A DNA stretch of 64,000 nucleotides from Magnolia sinica (lineage: Eukaryota; Streptophyta; Magnoliopsida; Magnoliales; Magnoliaceae), in NCBI RefSeq assembly GCF_029962835.1, contig NC_080590.1, positions 56,666,001 through 56,730,000 on the forward strand. The letters run 5' to 3'. Shown one piece after another: positions 47,617 to 58,115 of this stretch. The position numbers and the translations under genes are program-made. The stretch's first letter is position 1. Every line of letters begins with the position of its first letter. The notes below the pieces were generated by a model that searched no databases, was not told where the DNA came from, and saw nothing but the letters and a program-made list of their open reading frames with translations.

Positions 47617-49129
47617 GTAGTATTTCTCCTCTGTGAGCAGATCTGAGTCGTTTCTCATCTCTATCATGCTCTTCCCACGTTTTAGGATTTTTTTCCCTCT
47701 TCTTTTATGCCGCTTCCCGTAAAAGAATAGGATTTCTGCCCTTGTTCACGCATTGGTTATCCTCTATCTGCGTTTTGATTTTGTCTTTTTTCTGTTTTCT
47801 TTTGTCATATGGAAGCTATGCATTTCACTACTATCATTATTCTGGTTAGTTTATGTTTTCGTATGCATTGCTTCTTTGTTTTTTTTTTTTTTTGATATGG
47901 GGTCCATTTTTGGTGATCCAGACTGTTAATATGATGGGCATTGTTGTGGATGGACCATTTCTGGAGAGCCTTCAAGATTAGATGATCGTCCAATCTTTGT
48001 CCATGTTTTCTGTATGGTTTGGTCTTTCGAGTGGGAAATTTTTTTTATGCTGGCCCAAATCATGGCAGGAGCCCACGAAACTGATGATTTAGATTGCCAT
48101 TCCATGGATGGATGCGATTTGTAGCAACATGGGTCCATCAGGACAATATATGCATCCTGATGAATTGGGACCCTACATGTCTGATTATGAACAACTTCAA
48201 TCATAGGGAATCACTAGCATTATGTTTTCAATGTTTTAGTAAAGAACGGGGGATTTTTCAATGCACATCAAGCCAACCATGACAGATATAATTGTATATT
48301 AAAATAATCAATGAAAATTTATACTAGTTCTACTATTCAAACCAATTATCACCATCGATGATAAATTTGATCATTATTGATAATGATCACTGCTAGTGAT
48401 GGATCCTATTATCAACATTGATCATCATCGTTGAAAATGGACTCTATCACTTATGGATCAAGGATCAATATTAATTAAATGATTATCAATAGGAATGTGC
48501 CCATACATGTGCACACTCGTCCAATTTGTTATTATAAAACACATAAAGTCACACATTTTGTTATCAACTTTTAAAATGTGTGGCCAACCTTATAAAATGA
48601 TATTATAAAACCTAATCACAATATCAAGACTATAAACATGATGATTAAATTCAAAATTTAATTATTCCATGTATTTTATTTTAATTCATATATCAATTAT
48701 TATGTCGATGTGAGCTGAATAGGTTCAAGGTATAGTCTAATCATAGGAGATTTGAACTGTTAAATATCAAAATGGACCACACCATCATTTAGATAGCGCT
48801 GAAAATTCATAAGTCACTTCTCAATGCTTGGCTTAAATTAACCCATGAATGATCAATAAAGGGTCCTTAATAAGATACACTAATATTATTAAGAAGAAAC
48901 TTAGGCTTTCATTTGGGCCCATCAAGATTTACACACCAATGTGGGGCTCATTTGCGCTTTTCAAATTCATGTGGACAACAGATAATGATCCTTACGTTTT
49001 GGCACAAAGAATGAAAAAAAAAAAAAAAAATACAAAAAAAAAAACAACAACAACAAGATAATTTCACTAAAACCATTAAAATAATAATAATAATAGGCCT
49101 GAGCCCAGATTTGGCCTACTTGCTAAAGG

Positions 49130-49388
49130 AGGATGTGGACAGCTATTAGATAATTATGATGGTTGTCAACGTGCTTTACAGAGTAGGGCCTAACAAATAC
49201 ATTAGATTTGACCATTAAAGTTGGCCACGATCTCTTTCAAATGGGCCCACATACAAGCAAGTCCTAAAAGAGAACGTAGACAACTATTAGACAGTTATGA
49301 TGGTTGTCCAAGGGCTTTATGGAGTAAGGCCCAACAGATACATTAAATTAGAGCTTTAAAGTTGGCAAAAAAACCTTTTCAAATGAGC
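49130..49388. repeat. diverged ~140-bp tandem duplication
   Basis: Two units sharing GACAGCTATTAGATAATTATG, GGTTGTC, GCTTTA..GAGTA.GGCC and TTAAAGTTGGC, starting near 49130 and near 49270. Confidence 0.8.
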
Positions 49389-49742
49389 CTATATCCAGAC
49401 AATGCTTTATACCCTATAAACTAGGCCAAGAAAACCAAGCCCATTATCCATTTCATATTTTTCTCTTGCTTACTCGGCCCATTATGTGTATCTATTGGAT
49501 TGTACTGTGATTGTAAAAACCCACTCCTTGAAGCCCTAAAACAAGCCAGCATGCCAGGTTTAACACTTAACCCCATTTAGCCCGGCTGTCAGCCTTAAAC
49601 CCCTTTTCATCTTCTTCTCTATTTTTTTATTTTCTTCCGTAGAATTTTAAGAATCCCATATCCTTGAACCCCATATTATCTCCTTCTTTCATCATTTATT
49701 ATTATTATTATTTTAAAAAAAGAGGGAGACCTACTGTTAGGT

Positions 49743-49811
49743 GCTATATATTACTATCGCGAGAGCCCTCATCCCAGCTATATATTACAATCGCGAGAGC
49801 CCTCATCCCGC
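49743..49811. repeat. ~36-bp direct repeat with TCGCGAGAG core
   Basis: CTATATATTAC, then ATCGCGAGAGCCCTCATCCC, occurs twice in a row with one or two differences. Confidence 0.93.
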
Positions 49812-50354
49812 ATTTATTCTCTTATTTTTTTTTTACACGATTCTCTTTTTGTTTCAATTTTCTCATCGAATTGGTGGCATACTATTTGTACAAAATGATG
49901 ATCGCTTCATCACATTATTAGTATTGGGTTTTGATAAGAAGATAAAAAGAGACAAATAGGATCTATATATTAATTAAATATAAATATTAATAAAATAATA
50001 AAATTTTGAGGTTTGAGTAGGCACTCACCTCGACACGATTTCTTCCACATAAATAAAAGATCCGGTTTGATGGTGCTCTGATACTACTAAAAGACAATCT
50101 AAATGAGTAGGCCCGTAGGATTGGACGGTCTATGTGATCTTGGAACCCTTTGCACAAAACCGAAGATGGATGATTTACATTTAGAGGTATGCCTAACTAT
50201 TACGAGAGTAGAGACAATTGTGTCATCTCTTTAATTCTATAGTTAAGATGGTTCTTGATTTATTATCAATGTATTTGATTGTATAGAGGCGGGCTAGATA
50301 TGTATTTGATTGTATATGACGCTAGATATGTAGGCACTTAAAATTGCTACATGT

Positions 50355-50640
50355 GCATCTAAACTGCACTGTTTGATTTGAACTACTTGTATGCTGCATA
50401 TGCAATTTCATAGTTATTTCTCCGTATTAAACACTAATTCCCTAGATAGAATGATCCATTTAAAATGGACTGTTTGATTTGAACTACTTGTATGCTGTAT
50501 ATGCAATTTGTAAGTAATTTCTCAGTATTAAACATCAATTCCCTGGATAGAATGATCCATCTAAACTGGACTGTTTGATTTGAACTACTTATATGTAGCC
50601 AATGCAATTTCTAAGTAATTTCTGAGTACCTGAAATGTGT
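50355..50640. repeat. ~110-bp tandem triplication
   Basis: Three units containing CTGTTTGATTTGAACTACTT, ATGCAATTT..AAGTAATTTCT and GATAGAATGATCCAT; starts near 50370, 50467 and 50572. Confidence 0.9.
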
Positions 50641-51164
50641 GTTGGACCTACTTGAAAATCTAGATAGATAGACTGCTGAAGTGTACTACTCCAACTCAGA
50701 GCATTGAAACTTATAGTGATCTAAAAGTACTGTAACATCTCCCAATAATCTGTTTGACAAATGCTTTAGGGATAAAATTATTGTCAATGGGCCATGTTTG
50801 AGCCCGCCAAAATCAAAATTTTGAATAGGACTGGCCCATCAGGCCCAGCTCAAACAATTCAAAATCCATGAAGAAGCCAACCCCAAGCCCGTAAATTAGA
50901 CATCCAAATCTCACCAATTGTATAATTAACTAATTGTATTATATTGCTTCTTCGCTTTTCTCATTATTGTATATTGTATATAGTTAGCTTAATACGTATT
51001 ACATTTTTTTCTTAGATTATTATTGTAACTTGTTAGTTTATAGTTGTGACTTGTGAGGCAGTTTTTTTCTCAAAAGTCAGGTAGTTTTACTCCTCGGTGG
51101 GCCACAATATGAAAAGTGAACTGATAATCAAATGGATGCTTTCTGTCCATCCATTTGTTCTATA

Positions 51165-51460
51165 TGCTTTAGCCCACCTAAGTTTTGAAAGAGCATAACC
51201 CACCTGATGGATCATACCCGGATGTGCGTCGAAGCTATCCAGATGTTGAGTGGTGGTCACTGGAAAGTAGGAACCACTGTTATGACTAAGATGAAGTTGT
51301 TCATTTCCTATGGACAACAATATGGGTGTGGCTTGACCATTTGGAGAGGCCCGTGTTTATGTATTAACTCGAAATTGATGGAGTAGACCCGGATGTGTGT
51401 CGGAGCTATCCAAATGTTGAGCGGGGGTCCCTGGAAGGTGGGAACCGCTGATATTTATTT
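51165..51460 (+). repeat. ~170-bp repeat, two units, in CACTA 1
   Basis: Units share GGATGTGYGTCGRAGCTATC, CARATGTTGAG, the TGGWCACTGGAAAG-type tract and GGAACCRCTG; the GAGCTATCC anchors lie near 51231 and 51402. The same repeat occurs inverted in CACTA 2 at 60700-61035 and 61906-62110. Confidence 0.85.
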
Positions 51461-51980
51461 TTTCCCTTCATCAATGTCTGTGTGATCGTGTAAATAGGTT
51501 GGATGATAAATAAACATCACTACATGCCCTAGAAAGGTTTTAATGATGAAAATCATTATACCCACTGTTTCTTGTGGTATGGACCACTTGAGTTTTGGAT
51601 GTGACTCAATTTTGGTTTCAACCACTTAAATGATCTGGAAAAGCAAATGTATGGTGTAGATAAACTACATATATTTACAGTAGGCCCAACTGAGCGTACT
51701 GAGTAACTTAGGACGCAATCCGATTTTAGGTGTAACTAGCTTAGTGGGTTAGGCCTTGACTGTGGGATCCAACTTGATCTATGTGTTGTACATTTATGTC
51801 GTCCATATGCATTTGCAGCAGCTCATTTTAGAGGATGTCCCAAATTGAGGCACATCCAAAGATCAAGTGTGGATCACACCACAAGAAAACAATGGTGATT
51901 AAATGCCCAACGTTAAAAACTTCGTCGGGCCCACTATAATCTTTATTTGGCATCAAACATGTTGATAAGGTCAAACAGAT
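51461..51980. repeat. dispersed GTGGGCCC-type repeat copies
   Basis: Two neighbouring pieces of the repeat family also seen in the solo LTRs: AATAGGTTGGATGATAAATAAAC, CCACTTGAGTTTTGGATGTG and TCAAGTGTGGATCACACCAC. No coding content. Confidence 0.5.
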
Positions 51981-52750
51981 CCCTAACCTAAACCTAAACT
52001 TAAACTCGAAAACCTAAACCTAAACCCGATCCCGAACCCGAACCCGAATTCCTAAACCTAAACCTAAACCGAAACTCAAATCCTTAAACTTAAACCTACA
52101 CCTAAACCTAAACTTAAACTCGAAAACCTAAACCTAAACCCGATCCCGAACCCGAACCCGAACCTGAATTCCTAAACCCTAACATAAACGGAAACTCAAA
52201 TCCCTAAACCTAAACCTAAACCCATAACCCTAACCTAAACCTAAACTTAAACTTGAAAACCTAAACCTAAACCTGATCCCGAACCCGAACCCAAATCCCT
52301 AAACCTAAACCTACACCTAATCCTAATCTCAACTCCCTAACCTAAACCTAAACCTAAACTTGAAAACCTAAACCTAAACCCAAACCCGATCCCGAACCCG
52401 AACTCGAACCCGAATCTGAATTCCTAAACCCTAAGCCTAAACCTATTCTCTAATCCCTAAACCTAAACCTATAACTTAAACCTAAACCCGATCTCAAACC
52501 TAAATTCCTAAACCTAAACCTACACCTAAACCTAAACCTAAACTTGAAAACCTAAACCTAAACCCGATCCCGAACCCGAACACGAATCCGAATCCCTAAA
52601 CCCTAAGCCTAAACCTATTCTCTAATCCCTAAACCTAAACCTATAACTTAAACCTAAACCCGATCTCAAACCTGAATTCCTAAACCTAAACCTACACCTA
52701 AACCTAAACCTAAACCTATTCTCAAATCCCTAAACCTAAACCTAAACCTA
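51981..52750. repeat. telomere-like (CCTAAA) minisatellite, CACTA 1
   Basis: About 770 bases made mostly of CCTAAA and AACCTA units, broken at intervals of roughly 70-130 bases by a C-rich block CCCGATCCCGAACCCGAACC and by TATTCTCTAATCCCTAAACC. Seven C-rich blocks were counted. The main unit is 6 bases, while the canonical plant telomere unit is the 7-base CCCTAAA. Confidence 0.95.
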
Positions 52751-55254
52751 TGAATGAAAACAATAAGTAGGCTTTTACTGATCCAGACCAATCAGTTTAT
52801 TGGCCACCTTTCAAATGGATGTATGTTAAACTAATCAGGAGTTTGTTTAGATCGTTAATATAAAATGTTTGTAACATTCAAATGGGTGATAGAGATTCAT
52901 CTGTAATGAAACTTCAATCAGGAATTCCTTTTATCTGTGGTTCATCAAAGATGTTAGCCACTGATTCTACAGTCTGGATCCATGCAATTGCAGCAGCCGG
53001 GGTTAGTAGCATTTTTCTTAATTTGATAGGATTGAGATTGCAACTCCGTCTAGACCGTATGTTCATTCGATCGAATTTTCAAGCTTAAAAATGGTGGTGG
53101 GGAACTATACAGCATTGATACACATTTTGTATTCGGGCCACCCATTGCAAACAAAAAAAAAAAAGAAAAAAGAAAAGAGGGAAAGAGCGTACCTTTCAAC
53201 CAACAGGTGGGCCACATGTATAGAAATAAATGGACGGACTATTGGCCGACATGTCCGCCATTTATTTCCATACATTTATGGCCCATCTGCTAGTTGTATT
53301 GGACAGGTTTTCGGTTTGAATTCAGGCTGATTTTCAGCAACTTACAATGGACTATGACACGCCTCTTATCAATTGAATTTTGCTTCAATTGTTCATGGTC
53401 TACAACATAGATCAGATGACTTGGAAGGAAAATTTCCCTTGAAAATTTTAACACAACACAGGTCGGTTTTATCTTGGTTTTAGTTCAATGTTCCTTCGTG
53501 ATACTCTTCTCTGATTTGATTGTCTTGCATCCAGTGTAACTACATTCATTCAATATGTAAGTTTCATCCTTACTATTGAATTGGTGTGATTTTTGTGTGG
53601 TAGCCTATGAATTGTATGCTGAACATAATAGACCGTTTGGGTTAATCCAGTAGACTGTCCAATGTCTAAGGAACCTAAGAACACTATAACTTACAATGGT
53701 GTATTGAGGCTACTCTATGCATATGTTGGAACTTTACTAGGGTCTTTGCCTAATATATGATGTGTGGCAGGTGGGCTGGTCAATCTAGGGTAGCCAACTA
53801 GGGGGTCTCCCACCATTAAATGGCTTGGGTCGAATCATATCAAAAAGGTGATCCTAGCCACTCTTTTAAATAGTATACTTAATTGGCACAAATTTTCTTT
53901 TAATCGGACAATGTATAACAATTTCATGGGTATATAGTCCTCAATAGACCTTGGGCATTCGTCCAGTCAGAAGGCTGACATCAAAGAAGAGTAAAAACAT
54001 TTGATCCTTATTTTGAGTGGAGATAGGTCTTAGTGTGTTTTTTCTTTATTTCTTATATTTATGACATTATAACTATATTGGAATATGTATCAATATAATA
54101 TGTAGTAAAGAGATGCATAAATGGATATGGTCTAGTTCTACCTTTCTTCTAAGATCAATAGAAGTGTATGTTCCCATCAGTTTTAAATTGAACAAATAAT
54201 GATGGCTCTCCAAATGTTAGAAGGACACCCCTACCTACGCCCCGAACATTCTGCTCATGTTGCTTCATAATTGCCCATTAATGTCCCAAATAGCATAGCT
54301 TGTCTAGTAGCTAAATTGAGCATAGCTTGTCTAGTAGCTAAATTGCAGGTAAACATATCACCTAAATCTTATATGCTCGTACGTGGAAAACTTGCATAGG
54401 TAGTCTTGTGCCAAGCTAAAATTGAGGATAAGAACTCTATGCTTTTATTTTAGTTGCGGGATTCTCATCAAATTTCTTTATGAAGTTTTTGTTCTTAGTT
54501 TTTTATTTTTTAAAAGTGAATTTATTGTGAATATCTTTGAAGTAACTATTCATGTACAAACAAATGCATAAGAGTCACTGATTTCTCTTGCCTGTACAAA
54601 CAAAGGCTTTCAAAATGAGTTACTGGTAACTTCAAATGGATAGAAGAAAGAAAAGCATGCCTCCTGAGGTTACTGCATTTCTCTCATCTTTATTTTGAAT
54701 GAAATGGTAATTATAGATGCCAATATGGTCCAATTTAATGGAAACTGTTTTTCTTCTGATCTCCTTTTCCTTCATTCTGCTTTCTACATTTGTGCCTTCA
54801 CATTGATGGGCCATCTAATCCATCTGATCTGCACTTTCGAAATTTAAATTGATGACCATTTTCTTTCTACCGTCCATTTAATGATGGATGGTTAAAAGAA
54901 AATCATTTAGGTAGGTTATCTTCCATAACAGGTTTCTCTCCTCTTTTGCAACACCCATTTTTATCTGATTCTTCATGTTAATGCTTGCTTCGTTTTTTTA
55001 AAAAAAAAAAAAAAAATTAAAAATTATGGTTTCATGAGCGTTGTGAAGTAGGCTGTGTAAAAATCGGAGAAGAGGCTCAAGGTAGTGCTAGATGAAGGAT
55101 ATGATTCGGGCACCTTAGTTGTTTTTCTGCTATGTGCTATTTTCTGCGTGCATTTTAGTTTTTTAATCAGGCCGACTTACAGGTGAATTTTGTCCACTTG
55201 ACTCTTCAAAGCAAGTAAGAATCTGCTAATTTCATTTTTCCTCTATTTAGGGTT
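52751..55254. other. CACTA 1 interior, no certain gene
   Basis: AT-rich DNA. A stretch at about 52900-53003 reads KLQSGIPFICGSSKMLATDSTV and onward and ends at a GGGGTTAGTAG donor-like site; it could be a captured exon but I cannot name it. A 26-bp direct repeat AGCATAGCTTGTCTAGTAGC lies at 54292-54345. Poly(A) at about 55001-55017. Confidence 0.4.
53195..53300. repeat. fold-back inverted repeat
   Basis: Arms AGGTGGGCCACATGTATAGA, then AATAAATGGACGG (left), and their near reverse complement around ATGTCCGCCATTTATTTCCA (right) leave a loop of about 15 bases. Looks like a very small hairpin MITE. Confidence 0.75.
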
Positions 55255-55690
55255 AGCTTGCCGGCAATACAGGACGAAGATAGTCTGGCACTCGCCAATC
55301 CCCCCAAAAATGTCCCTTTTCTTATGGAAGCTCTTGAATTGCTCCTTGCCCATCGACACCCTCATCCAAAAGAAGGGTGTCCAGCTGGCTTCAATGTGTA
55401 ACTGCTGTACAAATGGCCCTACTCCCTGTCCGCAAGCAGAATCCCTCTCCCACCTCTTCTTGGAGGGCGCTTTGGCTGACTATATGTGGAAACAGGCTGC
55501 AGGGCTCTTTGGTGTGTCTCTTTTCGGGCAGTCTTTCAATCCAGAACCGTCTCCACTGGTGGTGGTTCCGCCCCCTCCCTCACTATGGTAGCCAGGTGTG
55601 CTTTCGCGTAGCTCCTGCCTTCATCCTGTGGGAGATTTGGAAAGCTAGGAACGATGTCAGGTTCGACAATAGGTCGCCTATCACACCACA
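55255..55690 (+). pseudogene. LINE zf-RVT fragment carried by CACTA 1
   Basis: Reads IPPKMSLFLWKLLNCSLPID, GVQLASMCNCC and ESLSHLFLEGALADYMWKQA, the zinc-binding RT-associated domain of a plant L1 ORF2, then shifts frame (WEIWKARNDVRFDN near 55630). Unlike the other LINEs here there is no RNase H end or poly(A), and it starts right after a TTTAG that could act as a splice acceptor. It may be a captured fragment rather than an insertion. Confidence 0.8.
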
Positions 55691-55919
55691 CAATCCGCTT
55701 ATATGTTAAACTTATGTGTATTTGTGCGTGAATGAATGTGGGTTGTATGTGGATGTGGATAGGATTTTTTGTGTATAGATGGATGTGGTTTGTGTTTGGA
55801 TGGAAGTACTTTGTGTTTGGATGGATATAGATGTTAATATGATGAAAATGTATTGTAACAGGTGTATATCAGGATTTTTTTTCTTGAATTTTGAAAATAA
55901 ATGAAACCAGGAAGAAACA

Positions 55920-56428
55920 GACTATTATTGACGAAATATTTCGTTGGTAATAGTAGGTTGAAAACTTATACTGACGAAATATTTCATAGGTACAAATTAA
56001 TACAAAAATTTATATCAACGATCTATATATGAGATATATCGACGAATTATTTCATTGGTAATAGCGGGCTTATGCCGACAAACATACTCGTCGGTATTAT
56101 TGTTTTACCGACGAACGTACTCATCGGTAATGTCATTTATCTGGGCTTATGCTGACGAACTTACTTGTCGGTAATGTCGTCTATCCACAGTTTTACCGAT
56201 GAAGATAAACTGTGTTTACCGACGAAATATTTTATTTTTTCCTACTAAAGTAACATGTTTGGCCGACGATTTTAATCATCGGTATTTGTTTTATCATTGC
56301 CAACGAAATCTTATTTTGTCAGGAAAAGCCCTTACCCACGGTCTTATTGCGACGATCTTTTATTACCGATGAAAAAAATAAAATAACGACGAATTATGTC
56401 ATCGGTAAAAGAGCAATTTCCTATAGTG
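55920..56428. repeat. CACTA 1 right subterminal repeats and terminus
   Basis: Dense ACCGACGAA, GACGAAATATTTC, CATCGGTAA and CGTCGGTA variants in both orientations, ending GCAATTTCCTATAGTG. The TTGAATTTTGAAAATAAATG just before it looks like the 3' end of a transcript. Confidence 0.88.
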
Positions 56429-56431
56429 AGA

Positions 56432-57052
56432 TCCATTAGGTTTGCCGTTTTTCTTCTTTTGGATTTTCTTAAATTTCCATTAATCTTTGTTATGTTTAAG
56501 GGAATCAAATTTCTTATAATTATTATTTTGTGATGGTCTTTCTACTACATTCACCTTAGATGAGGATGCACCATTAACGTCATCCTTCCTGTCTCGGTTA
56601 TGAGATTCTTCTTCAATATGAAGATGCTTTTAGATTTGTTCTAGGGTGAATTCTTCGAATTTATGCAGTAACTTCTTCCTGTAGCTTTTCCATCTTAGAG
56701 GCAATTTTGCGATAATAGCTCCGACTTAAAAGGATTCAGGTAGGTCTATTTTTAAAGCCTTTGTTTTGTTTACAATTAATTGTAATTCATGGATTTAGGC
56801 TAACAGCGGCATATTGTCTATCATCGTGAAGTCGAAATACCTGGCAATTAGGAATTTCTGTGTACCTTCCTCTTCAGCCTTGTATTTGTATTCCAGCGTG
56901 CTCCAGATTTCTTTAGCTGATGTGGTCCTCGTGTACAGATCGTACAACCGATCGGAGAGAGTGTTGAGAATATGGTCATAACATAACAGTTCATCTTCTT
57001 ATCGCTTGATTCTAGCAGTGACCTGTTCTAGGGTGTTAGTGTCATTTGCTTC
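56432..57052 (-). pseudogene. copia gag remnant between two CACTA elements
   Basis: Minus strand: a gag stretch GAIIAKLPLRWKSYRKKLLH (about 56716-56657), EEFTLEQI, a stop, then HLHIEEESHNRDRKDD and a basic tail leading to the knuckle that continues at 41605. A gag of this copia type normally selects element RNA for packaging. It is broken by stops and by both CACTA insertions. Confidence 0.8.
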
Positions 57053-57425
57053 CACTACAAGAAAAATGGGCAAAGGATACGGTAAAAAACCGTAGCAAAA
57101 GCCCTTTTGCTACGGATACGATCCGTAGCACGTCCGTCGCTATTGGTGGGGTAGCTAAAGGTATAGATACGGATATAGTCCGTAGTAATAGATACCAATC
57201 GCTGTAGATTATATCCGTAGCAATAGATACCAATAGCTACGGATATAATTCGTAGCAATACATTTAGCTACCTTACCAATAGCGACGGACATACTACGGA
57301 TCATATTCGTAACAAAATGGATTTTATCTTTAGCAATAGATAGTAATAGCACCAATAATATCCATAGCAATAGATACCAATAGCTACGAACAAAAGTCGT
57401 AGCTATAGCTACGGATTATATTTGT
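57053..57425. repeat. CACTA 2 terminus and subterminal repeats
   Basis: CACTACAAGAAAAATGG followed by about a dozen GCTACGGAT, ATCCGTAGC and AATAGATACCAATAGC motifs in alternating orientation, able to pair as hairpins. Confidence 0.85.
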
Positions 57426-57735
57426 AGGTATTTTTTTAAAAAATTATAATAATACGACCTGTTTCCATTGCAAGAATCTGCTGTGATTGATAACTCATCT
57501 ATGCTTAACGCTGATAGAAATAGTACATAAAATGCAATCAGAAAAAAAAACGATGCATTTATTACAAATGGCAATCAAATCATACAATGCATCCTACATT
57601 CACATTTCTAAATAAACAATACTTCACTTTGCTCAACCTATCATAAGAATTTCAACTAAGGCGTGCCCTCATGTGCAAGAAACAAATGCACTCCAAAACA
57701 GTAAACACCCTCGATACGCATTCAATAATGCTCAC

Positions 57736-57920
57736 ATTTTTACACAATTTTCTTCCTTCAGACAGTCAATTTCAGCAAATGCAGAAGATAGAGATTCTTC
57801 TTTCCTTGAAACTGCAGATGTAACTTCTGTGGACGTCGGCACAAGATCACTTTTAAGTTCTAAAACCCTTCCCTTGAGAAAATGAATTTCATCCTCCACT
57901 AACTTCTTTAGCTTGTCAGC
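57736..57920 (-). other. captured exon, coiled-coil protein
   Basis: 185 nt between a strong acceptor (TGTTTTATACAG) and a GTGAGC donor on the minus strand. Fully open: ADKLKKLVEDEIHFLKGRVL, then ELKSDLVPTSTEVTSAVSRK and EESLSSAFAEIDCLKEENC. Heptad-like, Lys/Glu-rich, typical of a long coiled coil. It could derive from a kinesin-like or similar host gene, but I cannot name it. Its place inside CACTA 2 next to the terminus suggests gene-fragment capture. Confidence 0.5.
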
Positions 57921-58115
57921 CTGTATAAAACAGTATTTGTACAGACAATCAAAGAAGCATGCCTTTGTACACATCTCAAAAGGAAGAAAGACAAAAAAAA
58001 AAAAATATACTTATATATGAAGAAATAAAAAATGTACCTACAAATCTTATAAACTATAACAAAATCCAACATGAGTAATGTGTTTAAACCTTGGATGGAC
58101 TTTTTAACTCAAAAC

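Larger units (their letters stand above)
47617..51164. other. CACTA 1 interior, no gene recognised
   Basis: AT-rich, intron-like DNA with several local tandem duplications listed separately, poly(T) at 47877-47894, poly(A) and short A-rich runs near 49013-49050, and many short frames without motifs. No transposase motif was found on either strand. Confidence 0.5.
41606..56428 (+). mobile_element. CACTA element 1 (14.8 kb)
   Basis: Left end CACTACAAGAAATTGGCT and right end, in reverse complement, CACTATAGGAAATTGCTC form the inverted termini. The 3-bp duplication AGA flanks both (41603-41605 and 56429-56431), as expected for CACTA. Subterminal repeats ACCGACGAA and TCGTCGGTAA fill both ends. 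The interior has a nested solo LTR, CT-rich leader, a telomere-like minisatellite, a ~170-bp repeat and a LINE fragment, but no recognisable transposase. It is probably non-autonomous. It lies in the gag knuckle of the minus-strand copia element. Confidence 0.9.
32448..57052 (-). mobile_element. Ty1/copia retrotransposon, minus strand, in pieces
   Basis: One copia element read right to left. Visible pieces are 32448-35303 (3' LTR, RNase H, RT end), 39711-41605 (RT start, integrase, protease, gag knuckle) and 56429-57052 (gag). The gaps are a solo LTR and a CACTA element; a second CACTA element at 57053 cuts the gag again, and the 5' LTR must lie right of the window. Removing the insertions with one copy of each target duplication restores continuous sequence at both junctions. 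The left flank CCCAT (32443-32447) is the candidate target duplication, untestable here. Confidence 0.88.

Noticed and set aside
48370-48440. Clustered GATCATTATTGATAATGATC-like palindromes
   Set aside because: Short imperfect palindromes in AT-rich DNA with no conserved arrangement.
51981-52750. Interstitial telomere from a chromosome fusion
   Set aside because: The array lies between CACTA borders with a matching target duplication. Its main unit is 6 bases with regular marker blocks, and a sister array sits in another CACTA element.
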